Below, piece after piece: positions 35,912-45,303 of a stretch of DNA of 64,000 nt; position 1 is the first letter of the stretch, and every line of letters starts with the position of its first letter. Source of the stretch: Danxiaibacter sp048498555 (GTDB lineage Bacteria > Bacteroidota > Bacteroidia > Chitinophagales > Chitinophagaceae); contig JBEHXT010000001.1 in NCBI GenBank assembly GCA_048498555.1, positions 372,001 through 436,000 of the forward strand, in the 5' to 3' direction. The notes beneath the pieces were generated by a model that was given only the letters and a program-made list of their open reading frames with translations, made no database searches and was not told the origin of the DNA. The position numbers and the translations under genes are program-made.

Positions 35912-37294
35912 ATGAAAACATTGCTAAAGCGGGCAGGCCACTCTATGAGTATACTGCTCCTGACTGTAAATCTTTGCCAGCATGCAAGCGCGCAAACCAG
36001 TGTTCTTTCTAATTACATTGAAGAAGGATTCAAAAACAACCTGGTTCTGCAGCAGAAAAAAGTATCTCTCGAAAAGGCACTTAATGACCTGCAAACTGCT
36101 AAATCCCTATTTCTACCCTCTGTAGATTTTTTAGCCGGTTATCAATCGGCAAACGGCGGAAGAAGCATTGACATTCCCGTTGGCGATATGCTGAATCCTG
36201 TTTATTCAACTTTGAACCAGCTCACCAACAGCAAGCAGTTTCCACAAATAAAAAATGTATCTCAACAACTGCTGCCTAACAATTTTTATGATGCAAGGGT
36301 GCATACAACCATACCTTTATTGAACACGGATATTATATACAATAAAAAGATCCAGGAGCAACAGGTAACACTGCAGAATTATGAGATAGAGATTTATCAA
36401 AGAGAGTTGGTCAGGAATATAAAGACAGCCTACTTCGCTTATCTCGGCGCCTTACAATCCATTCAGATTTATGAAGCATCTGCGCAACTTGCAGAAGAAG
36501 GAAAACGTGTTAATGAAAGCTTACTGAATAACGGAAAAGGGTTGCCGGCATATGTCCTCAGATCTAACAGCGAAATTGAAACCATCCAGGCACAATTAAC
36601 CAATGCAAGACTACAGGCCGATAACGCAAAAGCATATTTCAATTTTTTGCTAAACCGCTCACGTGAAGAATCGGTTGATGCAAATTTTAATGCAACAGAT
36701 AGCCTGCAAGCCATTTCTGCATTGTTGATCAATGAACCGGAATTCAACGGCCGCGAAGAACTAAAATCACTCAAAGAAGCTGTGAGATTAAATGAAACAG
36801 TTGAAAAAATGAATCGCAGTTATGCCATCCCCAAACTAAGCGGCTTTGTCGATCTGGGCAGCCAGGCTGAAGGATGGAAGTTGAATGAAGATTCACGCTA
36901 TTACTTTGCAGGGCTGCAGTTGAGTGTACCCATTTTTGCAGGCAACCGCAATAACATCAGAATCCGGCAGTCTGAACTGGATGTAAAGAATGCAAAGCTC
37001 GGCTTAACACAGGCTACTGAACAATTTGCCATCACCGCATCTACATCAAAGAACAATCTCGTTGCGGCATATAAAGTGTACCTCTCCTCTTTAAAACAAC
37101 TGGAAGCTGCAGAAAGCTACCAGCGCCTGATTGAAAAAGGCTATAAAGCAGGCACCAACACATTCATTGAAAGTGTTGATGCGCGCAACCAGCTAACAGC
37201 GGCTCAACTCGCAAAAAACCTAAACCTCTACAAAGTATTTGTTGCCGCTGCAGAACTTGAAAGACAAACCGCTTCTTATAACATTCATAAATAA
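35912..37294 (+). CDS. TolC-family outer-membrane efflux channel
   Basis: The product has 460 residues with a signal peptide (cleavage near SAQT). Two repeats of long helical hairpins (for example LVLQQKKVSLEKALNDLQTAKSLFLPSVDF and LRSNSEIETIQAQLTNARLQADNAKAYFNFLLNRS) are typical of TolC/OEP channels. It spans the outer membrane and connects to the RND pump through the adaptor. It is the first structural gene after tetR; the adaptor starts 10 nt after its stop, so the genes are cotranscribed. Confidence 0.93.
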   Translation: MKTLLKRAGHSMSILLLTVNLCQHASAQTSVLSNYIEEGFKNNLVLQQKKVSLEKALNDLQTAKSLFLPSVDFLAGYQSANGGRSIDIPVGDMLNPVYSTLNQLTNSKQFPQIKNVSQQLLPNNFYDARVHTTIPLLNTDIIYNKKIQEQQVTLQNYEIEIYQRELVRNIKTAYFAYLGALQSIQIYEASAQLAEEGKRVNESLLNNGKGLPAYVLRSNSEIETIQAQLTNARLQADNAKAYFNFLLNRSREESVDANFNATDSLQAISALLINEPEFNGREELKSLKEAVRLNETVEKMNRSYAIPKLSGFVDLGSQAEGWKLNEDSRYYFAGLQLSVPIFAGNRNNIRIRQSELDVKNAKLGLTQATEQFAITASTSKNNLVAAYKVYLSSLKQLEAAESYQRLIEKGYKAGTNTFIESVDARNQLTAAQLAKNLNLYKVFVAAAELERQTASYNIHK

Positions 37295-37304
37295 CTCTTC
37301 CGAT

Positions 37305-38351
37305 ATGAAACATCTATCTTATCTATCTATAATTGCCACACTGCTACTAATAACTTCATGTGGCACAAAACAACAGAAAGAACAGGTTGCATTGAATGAT
37401 ACCATTCCTGTAAGAGTCCTTGAACTACAACAACAGCTTTCAGGCAGCGCAATTCATGCATCGGGACAATTTACTACTGATGATGAAACCAATCTTTCTT
37501 TTAAAACCGGTGGCATTGTAAACCGGGTTTATGTAAAAGAAGGCGATGCAGTTGCTAAAGGGCAATTGCTGGCAACACTTCACCAAACGGAGATTTCCGC
37601 GCAGGTACAGCAAGCAGAGCTTGGCTATGAAAAAGCACAAAGAGATTACAACAGAACAGCTGCTTTATACAAAGATAGTGTGGCAACACTTGAACAATTT
37701 CAGAATAGCAAGACTGCATTGGACATAGCCAGACAACAAGTAAATGCAGCAAAATTCAACCAGAATTATTCAGAGATCCGCGCAACAAGTAGTGGTTATG
37801 TGCTGAAGAAATTTATCAATGACGGCCAGGTGGTGAACGCAGGCGCTGCAGTGTTACAGATTAATGGAGCGCATCAGGGGCAGTGGATTTTAAAGGCGGG
37901 AATTAGCGACAAAGAATGGAGCATAATTAAAACCGGCGATAAAGCAACAGTAAAAACGGATGCGCTTCCTGGCCAGTCATTAGACGCAACCATTTCAAAA
38001 AAATCAGAAGGGATTGATCCAGCTACCGGCACATTTACCATTGATATTACTTTAACAGGAAAAGTTCCTCCGGTTATAGCTGCTGGCCTATTCGGACAAG
38101 CGACCATCAATACCTCTCAGCAAACTAAATCATGGACGATCCCTTACGACGCGATACTTGACGGAGACGCGGGAAAGGCATTTGTATTTGTAACCAATGA
38201 TCACAAAACAGCAACTAAAGTTCCTGTAACCATCGCAGCAATAGATCATAAACAAGTACACATAAACGAGGGACTGGAAAACGCACAAGCAATTATCGTT
38301 ACAGGCAATGCGTATTTGAATGATAAATCACCGATTAGAATTATTCAATAA
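37305..38351 (+). CDS. RND efflux adaptor (membrane fusion lipoprotein)
   Basis: The product has 348 residues from the ATG at 37305; the open frame before it overlaps tolC and is ignored. The lipobox LLITSC marks a lipoprotein anchored to the inner membrane. A biotinyl-lipoyl-like domain (VNRVYVKEGDAVAKGQLLATLHQTEI), a helical hairpin (QVQQAELGYEKAQRDYNRTAALYKDSVATLEQFQNSK) and beta-barrel regions follow in the order of AcrA-type adaptors. It bridges the pump and the channel. An inverted word repeat of 150 nt separates it from the pump gene. Confidence 0.93.
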   Translation: MKHLSYLSIIATLLLITSCGTKQQKEQVALNDTIPVRVLELQQQLSGSAIHASGQFTTDDETNLSFKTGGIVNRVYVKEGDAVAKGQLLATLHQTEISAQVQQAELGYEKAQRDYNRTAALYKDSVATLEQFQNSKTALDIARQQVNAAKFNQNYSEIRATSSGYVLKKFINDGQVVNAGAAVLQINGAHQGQWILKAGISDKEWSIIKTGDKATVKTDALPGQSLDATISKKSEGIDPATGTFTIDITLTGKVPPVIAAGLFGQATINTSQQTKSWTIPYDAILDGDAGKAFVFVTNDHKTATKVPVTIAAIDHKQVHINEGLENAQAIIVTGNAYLNDKSPIRIIQ

Positions 38352-38360
38352 CCAAACTTG

Positions 38361-38510
38361 TTGTAAAGTACGAGTTACGAAGTACTTAGGTGCAGTCAGG
38401 CTTAGTCATTTCAACCAGATGGGTTTCACAATTAGCACTTGAGCTTGAAAAAAGCTGTATACAATAAACCTTTCCGAGTCAGGCACTTCGTACTTCGTAA
38501 CTCAAACTTA
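38361..38510. repeat. Inverted word-repeat spacer inside the efflux operon
   Basis: The left arm at 38361-38390 has AAAGTACGAGTTACGAAGTAC; the right arm at 38483-38510 has CACTTCGTACTTCGTAACTC, its complement. AGGTGCAGTCAGG and GAGTCAGGC occur between them. The arms could form a stem around a loop of about 95 nt. Lying between adaptor and pump genes, it could lower or tune pump expression. Confidence 0.8.
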
Positions 38511-38572
38511 AATCACGCTGCTGCATCTTTCACCATCCACTATTGACCATTGACCACAATAAATCTAACAAA

Positions 38573-41500
38573 ATGAAAATATCTGATTACGCGGTTAAAA
38601 ATTACCAGTTCACATTGATACTGGTGATCATGGCTGTGGTGCTTGGAATCACCACTATCCTTACGATGCCACGCTCAGAAGATCCGGATATTAAGTCCCC
38701 GCAATTTCCTGTTGTTGCTATCTATCCAGGCGCCGGGCCAAAAGATATCGAAGAGCTCGTGGTAAAACCACTGGAGAAAAAAATCTATGCGCTTGATAAC
38801 ATCAAAGAAATTAAGACATCAATACAGGATGGGCTTGCTGTGTTGAATGTTGAATACAAGTATAACAGCAACGTAGATGATAAGTACCAGGAACTGGTGC
38901 GTGAAATAAACTCCATTAGAAGCACATTGCCGCAGGAAGTAAGCAGCATAGAAGTAAAGAAGATCACTCCTTCAGATGTGAACGTTTTGCAGATTGCATT
39001 GGTATCAGAAAATGCATCGCGCGAAAAATTAAAAAAGGCTGCCGAAGATTTACAGGAAGCGTTGGAAAAAGTCCCCGCACTAAAGAACGTTGAAATTGCA
39101 GGCATGCCCAGGCAAATTGTAAGAGTTGACCTGCAGTTGGATAAAATGGCGCAGATGCATATTCCTTTTAGCAGCGTAGCATCTGCAATACAAAGTGAAA
39201 TAGCCAATATTCCGGGTGGTAGTGTGAATGAAGGGACAAAATCATTCAACATAAAAACAAGCGGCAATTATCAAAACATAGATGAGATCAGGAACACTGT
39301 TGCTTATAGTTTAAATGGCCGCAATATTTTATTGAAAGATATCTCCAATGTTTATTTTGATTTTGCACCAGAAACAGATATTACGCGACTGAATGGCCAC
39401 AGAAGTGTATTTGTGGTGGCAGCACAAAAATCTGGAGAAAACATTTCTTCCGTACAAAAAGCTTATCTGCCTGTTATTGAGGCATTCAAAAGAACATTGC
39501 CTTCCAATATCGACCTGCAGTTAAGCTTTGATCAGGCGAGTAATGTAAACAGGCGGCTTTCCGGCCTGGGCGAAGATTTTTTGATTGCGATCTTATTGGT
39601 TTCAATCACACTGTTACCGCTAGGATTCAGGGCCGCATTGGTAGTAATGATATCCATCCCATTATCGCTTGCAGTGGGCATTGTTTTGGTGAACCTCGCA
39701 GGTTTCAATTTAAATCAATTAAGTATTGTCGGATTAGTTGTTGCATTAGGATTATTGGTAGATGACAGTATTGTTGTAGTTGAAAATATAGAACGATGGA
39801 TACTGGAAGGCCATTCTACGTTGGAAGCCACATTAAAAGCTACCAAACAAATTGGCCTTGCAGTTGTAGGATGTACTGCAACGTTAATCATTGCCTTTTT
39901 GCCGCTTGTATTTTTACCTGAAGCATCAGGAGACTTCATCAGAAGTTTACCCATCGCGGTAATAGCGTGTATTATAGCCTCAATGATTGTAGCCCTAACG
40001 GTAGTACCTTTTTTGTCCAGCAGGTTTCTAAAGAACCATAAGGGGCATCCCGATGGCAACATGTTCCTGCGTGCATTCAAGAAAACAATCCATCGCAGCT
40101 ACGCGCCATTGTTGAACATTGCGCTGAAGAAACCAGTGATGACAGTTGTTATTGCAGCATTAATATTTGTAGGTGCATTACGCTTATTTCCTGTTGTAGG
40201 TTTCAGCTTGTTCCCTGCATCTGAAAAACCTCAATTTTTAATCAACGTTGTTACCCCTTTGCAATCCAATCTTTTTTATACTGATAGCATTACTAAACAG
40301 ATTGAAAAAGAGCTGGCGCAAATACCAGAGGTTAAGAACTATACATCGAATGTGGGCAAAGGAAACCCGCGCATTTATTATAATGTGATTCAACAAAATG
40401 AACGCTCTGATTTTGCTGAGTTATTTGTGCAGCTCAACGAAGAAACTACACCCGCACGTAAGCTGGAAATCATCGAATCACTCAGAAAAAAATGGACGCC
40501 TTATCCAGGTGCAAAAATTGAAGTGAAGAATTTTGAACAGGGGCCTCCTGTACTTGCTCCGGTTGAGGTACGTCTGCTTGGAGAGAATCTTGACTCACTT
40601 CATACATTGTCATTACAGGTTGAAGAAATGCTGAAGAAAGTACCCGGAACGTTATATATAAACAACCCAATCCGCAATCAAAAATCAGATATAAAAATTG
40701 CAATCAACAAAGGCAAGGCACAATCATTGGGCGTTGCCACTGTCAGCATTGATCGCACCATCCGCATGGCTGTGGCAGGCATCAATCTCGGCACCTTTAT
40801 CAATCCTGACACGAAGGGCGACGACTACGATGTAATTGTTTCCAAACCGAGGTCCATGTATCCCGATCTCACTGTATTTAACGATCTGTACATTAATAAT
40901 TCACAGGGTGCTGCTATTCCATTTAAACAACTTGCAGATATGCATATGGAAACCTCTCCTGTAAGTATTAATCATTTTAATAAGACAAGAACCGTTTCAG
41001 TGACATCGTTTGTCCAGAAAGGTTTTTTAAATGATGAGGTAACCAGGAATGTTATTGCAGCTATGCACAACATAAAATTGCCTGCCGGTTACAGTTTTGA
41101 AATGGGTGGCGAATTTGAAAGCAGGGGAAAATCATTCGGAGGATTCGGAAGTATTATCATCACGACTGTATTCCTTTTCATTGCGGTATTGATATTAGAA
41201 TTCAAAACATTCAAGAGCACATTGATTGTACTATCTGTAATTCCATTGGGCATAGTTGGAGCTGTGCTTGCGTTACTGATCACAGGTAATTCATTGTCTT
41301 TCGTTGCAGTAATCGGCATCATTGCACTTGCGGGCATTGAGGTGAAGAATACCATTTTGCTGGTTGATTTTACCAACCAGTTACGAGCAGAAGGAATGCC
41401 GCTGGATGATGCAATACGTGAAGCAGGCGAAGTAAGATTTTTACCGATCATCTTAACAACGCTTACAGCCATTGGAGGTTTGTTGCCTATTGCTATATCA

Positions 41501-41665
41501 ACTAATCCGTTGATTGCACCGTTGGCAATCGTAATGATTGGCGGGTTAATCAGTTCAACATTGCTTTCAAGAATTGTTACGCCTGTGGCTTACAAGTTAA
41601 TTCCGCCATCTATTGAATCAATAAAAAAAGAAAAAACACAGAAGGCTGAGGTGGCGGCACACTAA
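38573..41665 (+). CDS. RND multidrug efflux pump subunit
   Basis: The product has 1030 residues from the ATG at 38573. It has the RND plan: first membrane helix at about 13-30, two large periplasmic loops, and two six-helix bundles. PRSEDPDIKSPQFPVVAIYPGAGP near residue 33 and GLLVDDSIVVVENIER, which carries the proton-relay Asp pair in helix 4, are diagnostic. It exports drugs or envelope compounds using the proton gradient together with the adjacent adaptor and channel. The substrate cannot be inferred. Confidence 0.95.
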   Translation: MKISDYAVKNYQFTLILVIMAVVLGITTILTMPRSEDPDIKSPQFPVVAIYPGAGPKDIEELVVKPLEKKIYALDNIKEIKTSIQDGLAVLNVEYKYNSNVDDKYQELVREINSIRSTLPQEVSSIEVKKITPSDVNVLQIALVSENASREKLKKAAEDLQEALEKVPALKNVEIAGMPRQIVRVDLQLDKMAQMHIPFSSVASAIQSEIANIPGGSVNEGTKSFNIKTSGNYQNIDEIRNTVAYSLNGRNILLKDISNVYFDFAPETDITRLNGHRSVFVVAAQKSGENISSVQKAYLPVIEAFKRTLPSNIDLQLSFDQASNVNRRLSGLGEDFLIAILLVSITLLPLGFRAALVVMISIPLSLAVGIVLVNLAGFNLNQLSIVGLVVALGLLVDDSIVVVENIERWILEGHSTLEATLKATKQIGLAVVGCTATLIIAFLPLVFLPEASGDFIRSLPIAVIACIIASMIVALTVVPFLSSRFLKNHKGHPDGNMFLRAFKKTIHRSYAPLLNIALKKPVMTVVIAALIFVGALRLFPVVGFSLFPASEKPQFLINVVTPLQSNLFYTDSITKQIEKELAQIPEVKNYTSNVGKGNPRIYYNVIQQNERSDFAELFVQLNEETTPARKLEIIESLRKKWTPYPGAKIEVKNFEQGPPVLAPVEVRLLGENLDSLHTLSLQVEEMLKKVPGTLYINNPIRNQKSDIKIAINKGKAQSLGVATVSIDRTIRMAVAGINLGTFINPDTKGDDYDVIVSKPRSMYPDLTVFNDLYINNSQGAAIPFKQLADMHMETSPVSINHFNKTRTVSVTSFVQKGFLNDEVTRNVIAAMHNIKLPAGYSFEMGGEFESRGKSFGGFGSIIITTVFLFIAVLILEFKTFKSTLIVLSVIPLGIVGAVLALLITGNSLSFVAVIGIIALAGIEVKNTILLVDFTNQLRAEGMPLDDAIREAGEVRFLPIILTTLTAIGGLLPIAISTNPLIAPLAIVMIGGLISSTLLSRIVTPVAYKLIPPSIESIKKEKTQKAEVAAH

Positions 41666-41671
41666 TCTGTT

Positions 41672-41885
41672 ATCGCTGATGTATGATTTGGGGATGTCTG
41701 ATTTGCCTAAGTGCAATAGCGTGATAATTAGGCTAACAGACTTATCTTTTCAACATAGATAATCTATTAATTTTTTACAGTTGGTTTTGGTTAGAATGTA
41801 AACGGCTTTGTATCTACAAGGCCGTTTTTTATGTTAGATATAGGGGAAAACCGCTGATGTATGATTTGGGGATGTTTGATTTGTT
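41672..41885. repeat. Direct word repeat around a terminator
   Basis: CGCTGATGTATGATTTGGGG followed by ATGTCTGATTTG at 41675-41707 returns as CGCTGATGTATGATTTGGGG and ATGTTTGATTTG at 41852-41883, a direct repeat of about 32 nt with one change. Between them lies the terminator at 41801-41826. Words of the AGCCAATAGATAACAGC type then run to the ruvX stop at 41962. Confidence 0.85.
41801..41826. terminator. Terminator between the RND and ruvX genes
   Basis: AACGGC-TTTGTA-TC-TACAAG-GCCGTT forms a long stem with one G-T pair, followed by TTTT. It sits between convergent genes and ends the efflux operon. Confidence 0.9.
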
Positions 41886-41961
41886 ATTTCTCGCCGAAGG
41901 ATAACATTGCTGACATGTATTTAAGCTGATTACTGAAACCTGATAGCCAATAGATAACAGC

Positions 41962-42378
41962 TTAAAACTCTTTGCTTCTCAAATATTCCTGCAACATGAT
42001 CGTTGCTGCAACCTGGTCCACATTGCCTTTTTTCTGACGATCCTTTTTCTTCATACCCATTTCAACCATAGCCTGGGAAGCTAGTTTTGAAGTATATCTT
42101 TCATCAACAGTTTGAACAGGAATTAGAGGGAATTCTTTTTTAAGCCGGCCGATAAAATCCCTCACCATTTGTGTAGCATGTGTATCGGTTTCGTCCCAGT
42201 TTTTGGGTTCGCCAATCAATATTAATTCAACCTGTTCCTGTTGAAAATATTTTTTAAGATAAGCCATCAATTCTTTTGTATCAACAGTTGTAAGACTGCT
42301 TGCTATAATCTGCAAAGGATCAGTTACCGCCAATCCCGTGCGTTTCCCTCCATAATCTATGCAAATAATACGTGCCAT
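41962..42378 (-). CDS. ruvX: RuvX/YqgF Holliday-junction resolvase-like nuclease
   Basis: The product has 138 residues with an RNase H-like fold. CIDYGGKRTGLAVTDP carries the first catalytic Asp, ILIGEPKNW follows, VQTVDERYTSKLA has the Asp-Glu motif, and GNVDQVAATIMLQEYL the final Asp. YqgF proteins act in 16S rRNA 5' processing and may resolve recombination intermediates. Its stop abuts AGCTGTTATC-type words, and its start lies next to GTCAGC words. Confidence 0.93.
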   Translation of the reverse strand: MARIICIDYGGKRTGLAVTDPLQIIASSLTTVDTKELMAYLKKYFQQEQVELILIGEPKNWDETDTHATQMVRDFIGRLKKEFPLIPVQTVDERYTSKLASQAMVEMGMKKKDRQKKGNVDQVAATIMLQEYLRSKEF

Positions 42379-42540
42379 AAAGCTGTCAGCTTCTTTTGAG
42401 TTGTGAGTTGTAAGTTTTACGTAGTACGTTTAAGCCCTTGTAGGCGCTGGCGCCCTTAAATCTTTGTGTTCCTTTGGGTCTTAGCGCCTTAGTGGCAAAA
42501 CCTCCGTGTTTCGTTTCCTCGCCGTGCCTCCGTGGTTCAA
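42379..42540. repeat. Mixed word-repeat spacer
   Basis: The 162 nt hold words seen elsewhere: AGCTGTCAGCTTC (42382), GAGTTGTGAGTTGTAAG and TTTTACGTAGTACG (42402-42430), GGCGCTGGCGCC (42443-42454), CTTTGTGTTCCTTTGGG and AGCGCCTTAGTGG (42459-42495), CCGTGGTTCAA (42530-42540). The last ends two nt before the stop of the UbiA-type gene. No ORF or clear terminator. Confidence 0.65.
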
Positions 42541-42542
42541 CC

Positions 42543-43475
42543 CTACAGTGCCATTAAGTCTGCAATGACAAACAGCGCAAACACAACACTCGCAATACCG
42601 TTCGCTGTCATAAAAGCGATATTCACTTTACTTAAATCCGTCGGTTTTACAATAGAGTGCTGATACAACAACATTCCCACAAACACTGCAATTCCTATCC
42701 AATACAACCAATGAAAATGCCCCAAAACGCCGGCAACAATCACACAAGTGGCACTAATAACATGTAGTAGTTCTGACACACGCAACGCTTTATTTTTTCC
42801 TACTGCTGTGGGTATTGAATACAAATTCTGAGAATTATCAAAATCAACATCCTGCAGCGCGTAAATAATGTCAAAGCCACTCACCCAAAAGATCACAGCA
42901 AATGAAAACAACAGGGGCAATACTTCAAACTTGCCTGTAACAGCAAGAAATGCTCCTATAGGCGCTAGTGATAATCCCAATCCCAAAACGAGGTGGCATA
43001 AAGGTGTGAAGCGTTTGGTATAACTATAAAATAACACGACAAACAAAGCTACCGGTGACAAATAAAAACAAATACGATTAATAAAGAAAGTTGCTGCCAC
43101 AAACAGGATACAATTCACTATTACAAACCTCAATGCACTGTTTGGAGAAATAATACCCTTCGGTATTTCACGAATTGCGGTACGTGGATTTTTTGCATCA
43201 AAACTCCTATCCAAATATCTGTTGAATGCCATGGCTGCGCTGCGTGCAGTTACCATGCAAATCAAGACAAGAAAAAACTTTATTCCAATTGTTTCCCAGG
43301 TCACGATATAATCAGTATAAAGCGGGCTAAACCACGATCTCTGCGTGCCCGGTATCAATTGAGCGGGGGCATCGATATAATATAGTCCCAGAAAAAATCC
43401 AATCATCGCAAAAGGCAACGCAAAAATGGTATGCGAAAACTTTACCAGGCTCAAATAATTCTTTACTGTAGGCAT
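42543..43475 (-). CDS. UbiA-type prenyltransferase (menaquinone branch likely)
   Basis: The product has 310 residues with eight to nine membrane segments. The first Asp-rich motif is NRYLDRSFDAKNPRT, which binds prenyl diphosphate through Mg; the second, DIIYALQDVDFD, follows in the fourth cytoplasmic loop. Sequence and length fit the ubiA-other group that prenylates a 4-hydroxybenzoate-like acceptor, often in futalosine-type menaquinone synthesis; Bacteroidota lack ubiquinone. The acceptor is inferred. It follows the gene at 43505-44437 by 29 nt on the same strand, so they are probably cotranscribed. Confidence 0.85.
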   Translation of the reverse strand: MPTVKNYLSLVKFSHTIFALPFAMIGFFLGLYYIDAPAQLIPGTQRSWFSPLYTDYIVTWETIGIKFFLVLICMVTARSAAMAFNRYLDRSFDAKNPRTAIREIPKGIISPNSALRFVIVNCILFVAATFFINRICFYLSPVALFVVLFYSYTKRFTPLCHLVLGLGLSLAPIGAFLAVTGKFEVLPLLFSFAVIFWVSGFDIIYALQDVDFDNSQNLYSIPTAVGKNKALRVSELLHVISATCVIVAGVLGHFHWLYWIGIAVFVGMLLYQHSIVKPTDLSKVNIAFMTANGIASVVFALFVIADLMAL

Positions 43476-43504
43476 CTTAATAGTTATTGGCTTTTCTTTT
43501 ATAT

Positions 43505-44437
43505 TTATTCTTCTTCTTTGTTTAATAACGATACCAATCCTTCCGGAATTGAAATGGAAACATATCCATCCTTTGCCGGCGTCTCAGGAAACTGTTCAAA
43601 TTTTCCCTCATAGAACCAGTATAAGTTAGTAGTGATATTACCCGGATCCTCATTGAAAAACTTAATTACAGGCTCGGACACCAATTCAATCCTCTTTAAA
43701 ACATTCTTGTCAATTAACGGAGAAACAAAAGCTGTTCCCTTTGTAGGGATGGCAACCAGCGAACCATATTCGCCATTGATCGATGAAAGGTTGCGATCAA
43801 AATCTGCCACAAACGACGCTGAAAAATCACCGCTGAAGAAGATGAACATTTCTATCCCATCTTCATGTTCTACTTTATTTACGGTGATCTCTTCCTCACC
43901 CACATTACTTAGCGCCTGTTCAAAAAGCACTTCTTTAGGCTGGTTCCATTCTGCAATATCTTCCTGCTTTAAATACCTGAACTGATTATCATAATCAAAA
44001 ACCAGCAACGAACATGTTCCGGGAAAATGTGATACCCAAACCAGTTCTTTGCCAAACTCCTGCTTTAGCAGAAGCTGGTCTTTCACTAACATTTTTAAAA
44101 AAGGTTTTGCAGCTTCATAATCCTTGCGATAATAAACAAGCGGGCTATCGTCAAAATTTACCTTATTGAAGTGGCTGTAGATAACAGATTCCCATTCCTT
44201 TTTTTCCGATCCGGCCACAAACCTCACCAGGTTATCAAAACCATATTTGAGTTCTTTGTCATTCTCGTCCCTTACCGTAATGTAGCCATCTTCAAGCTTC
44301 ACCACTTCTTCGCCCTTATCTTTGAAATACGACATCACAATGTCAAGCATGTCGTTGTACTGCTGCTGCGTAAGTAAATGAGTGTACTCTTTTGGTATCT
44401 TTTTATCTATCGGATTCTTCTTAAAAAAACTAAACAT
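43505..44437 (-). CDS. Cytoplasmic protein, DUF1444-like
   Basis: The product has 310 residues, acidic, with no signal peptide or membrane segment. It has QQQYNDMLDIVMSYFKDKGEEVVKLEDGYITVRDE at the start and alternating strands and helices afterwards (for example LVWVSHFPGTCSLLVFDYDN). The pattern is weakly like DUF1444/YtpQ proteins of unknown function. It lies between trmH and the UbiA-type gene on one strand with 44- and 29-nt gaps, suggesting an operon trmH-DUF-ubiA. Confidence 0.55.
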   Translation of the reverse strand: MFSFFKKNPIDKKIPKEYTHLLTQQQYNDMLDIVMSYFKDKGEEVVKLEDGYITVRDENDKELKYGFDNLVRFVAGSEKKEWESVIYSHFNKVNFDDSPLVYYRKDYEAAKPFLKMLVKDQLLLKQEFGKELVWVSHFPGTCSLLVFDYDNQFRYLKQEDIAEWNQPKEVLFEQALSNVGEEEITVNKVEHEDGIEMFIFFSGDFSASFVADFDRNLSSINGEYGSLVAIPTKGTAFVSPLIDKNVLKRIELVSEPVIKFFNEDPGNITTNLYWFYEGKFEQFPETPAKDGYVSISIPEGLVSLLNKEEE

Positions 44438-44481
44438 ATTTTATTGCCCCTAACAGCGTCAATTCCTGGCCGTCATTTAAT

Positions 44482-45006
44482 TTATAAAGATTTACATAAC
44501 TCCCATAACACAATCCCTGCAGCTACAGAAATGTTCAAAGAATGTTTCATGCCATATTGCGGAATTTCAATACAACCATCACAAAGCTTGATCACATCTT
44601 CGTGCACACCATCCACTTCATTACCAAATACAACAGCTATTTTTTCATCAGCATGCATGGTAAATTTCTCCAGCGAAATACTTCCTTCCACCTGCTCAAT
44701 CGCATACACTTTAAATCCCCGCTCTTTCAGTTGGTTAACTGCGGTAACTGTGTCTTCGAGGTAGATCCAGTCAACAGAATCAGTTGCGCCTAATGCAGTT
44801 TTATTAATATCCCTGTGCGGAGGCTGTGGCGTATACCCACACAAACAAACCCCTTCCAGTAAAAATGCATCCGCGGTTCTAAACACACTTCCTACATTAT
44901 GCATACTCCTGATATTGTCGAGTACTGCTATCACCGGGTTCTTTTTCGCTTCCTTAAATTCCTGCACCGTCTTCCGATCCAGTTCGTCCATGCTTAATTT
45001 CCGCAT
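44482..45006 (-). CDS. TrmH/SpoU-family RNA 2'-O-methyltransferase
   Basis: The product has 174 residues with the trefoil-knot SPOUT fold. VLDNIRSMHNVGSVFRTADAF is motif 1 with the conserved Asn and Arg, IAVVFGNEVDGV is motif 2, and CIEIPQYGMKHSLNISVAAGIVLWEL is motif 3. It methylates a ribose 2'-OH in tRNA or rRNA using S-adenosylmethionine; the target is not predictable. A TATCTTTG box lies only four nt upstream of the ATG (45018-45011), suggesting an almost leaderless transcript. Confidence 0.93.
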   Translation of the reverse strand: MRKLSMDELDRKTVQEFKEAKKNPVIAVLDNIRSMHNVGSVFRTADAFLLEGVCLCGYTPQPPHRDINKTALGATDSVDWIYLEDTVTAVNQLKERGFKVYAIEQVEGSISLEKFTMHADEKIAVVFGNEVDGVHEDVIKLCDGCIEIPQYGMKHSLNISVAAGIVLWELCKSL

Positions 45007-45303
45007 GGCGCAAAGATAAGGAAGAGCAGGCGGCAGTGAGCAATCAGCTTTCAGCGACTAGCAATCAGTTGTAAAGCGCGGTTTTAAGGGCAGAGGAAAG
45101 CGGCTTAAGGTATGAGGCTTAAGGCTTTAGAAGATGAGCGTGAAAAAACATAGCGTAATTTATTAAATATGTGGATTGGATTGTCGTGCGTATTTGCACA
45201 TTCGCATATTCATGTATTCGCACATTCGCACATTCATTCCGCCGATTTTATTTGCCTTTCGGCGGACTATCACATTATTTCATATTCTCAAATAACTAAT
45301 TGC
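45007..45303. repeat. Divergent spacer with several word sets
   Basis: GCAATCAGCTTTCAGCGACTAGCAATCAG-type words lie at 45040-45069; GGCTTAAGGTATGAGGC and CTTAAGGC at 45103-45130; then GTGCGTATTTGCACATTCG and GCACATTCGCAC at 45186-45236, the same set as at 14001-14166; then the inverted pair TCCGCCG/CGGCGGA at 45238-45266. A frame through them encodes HSHIHVFAHSHIH, a product of the repeats. The promoter of the peptidase must lie near 45260-45300. Confidence 0.7.

Noticed and set aside
45169..45303. N-terminal extension of the M28 peptidase with HSHIHVFAHSHIH
   Set aside because: The extension is a translation of the intergenic GCACATTCG word repeat; a clean signal peptide starts at the ATG at 45304.
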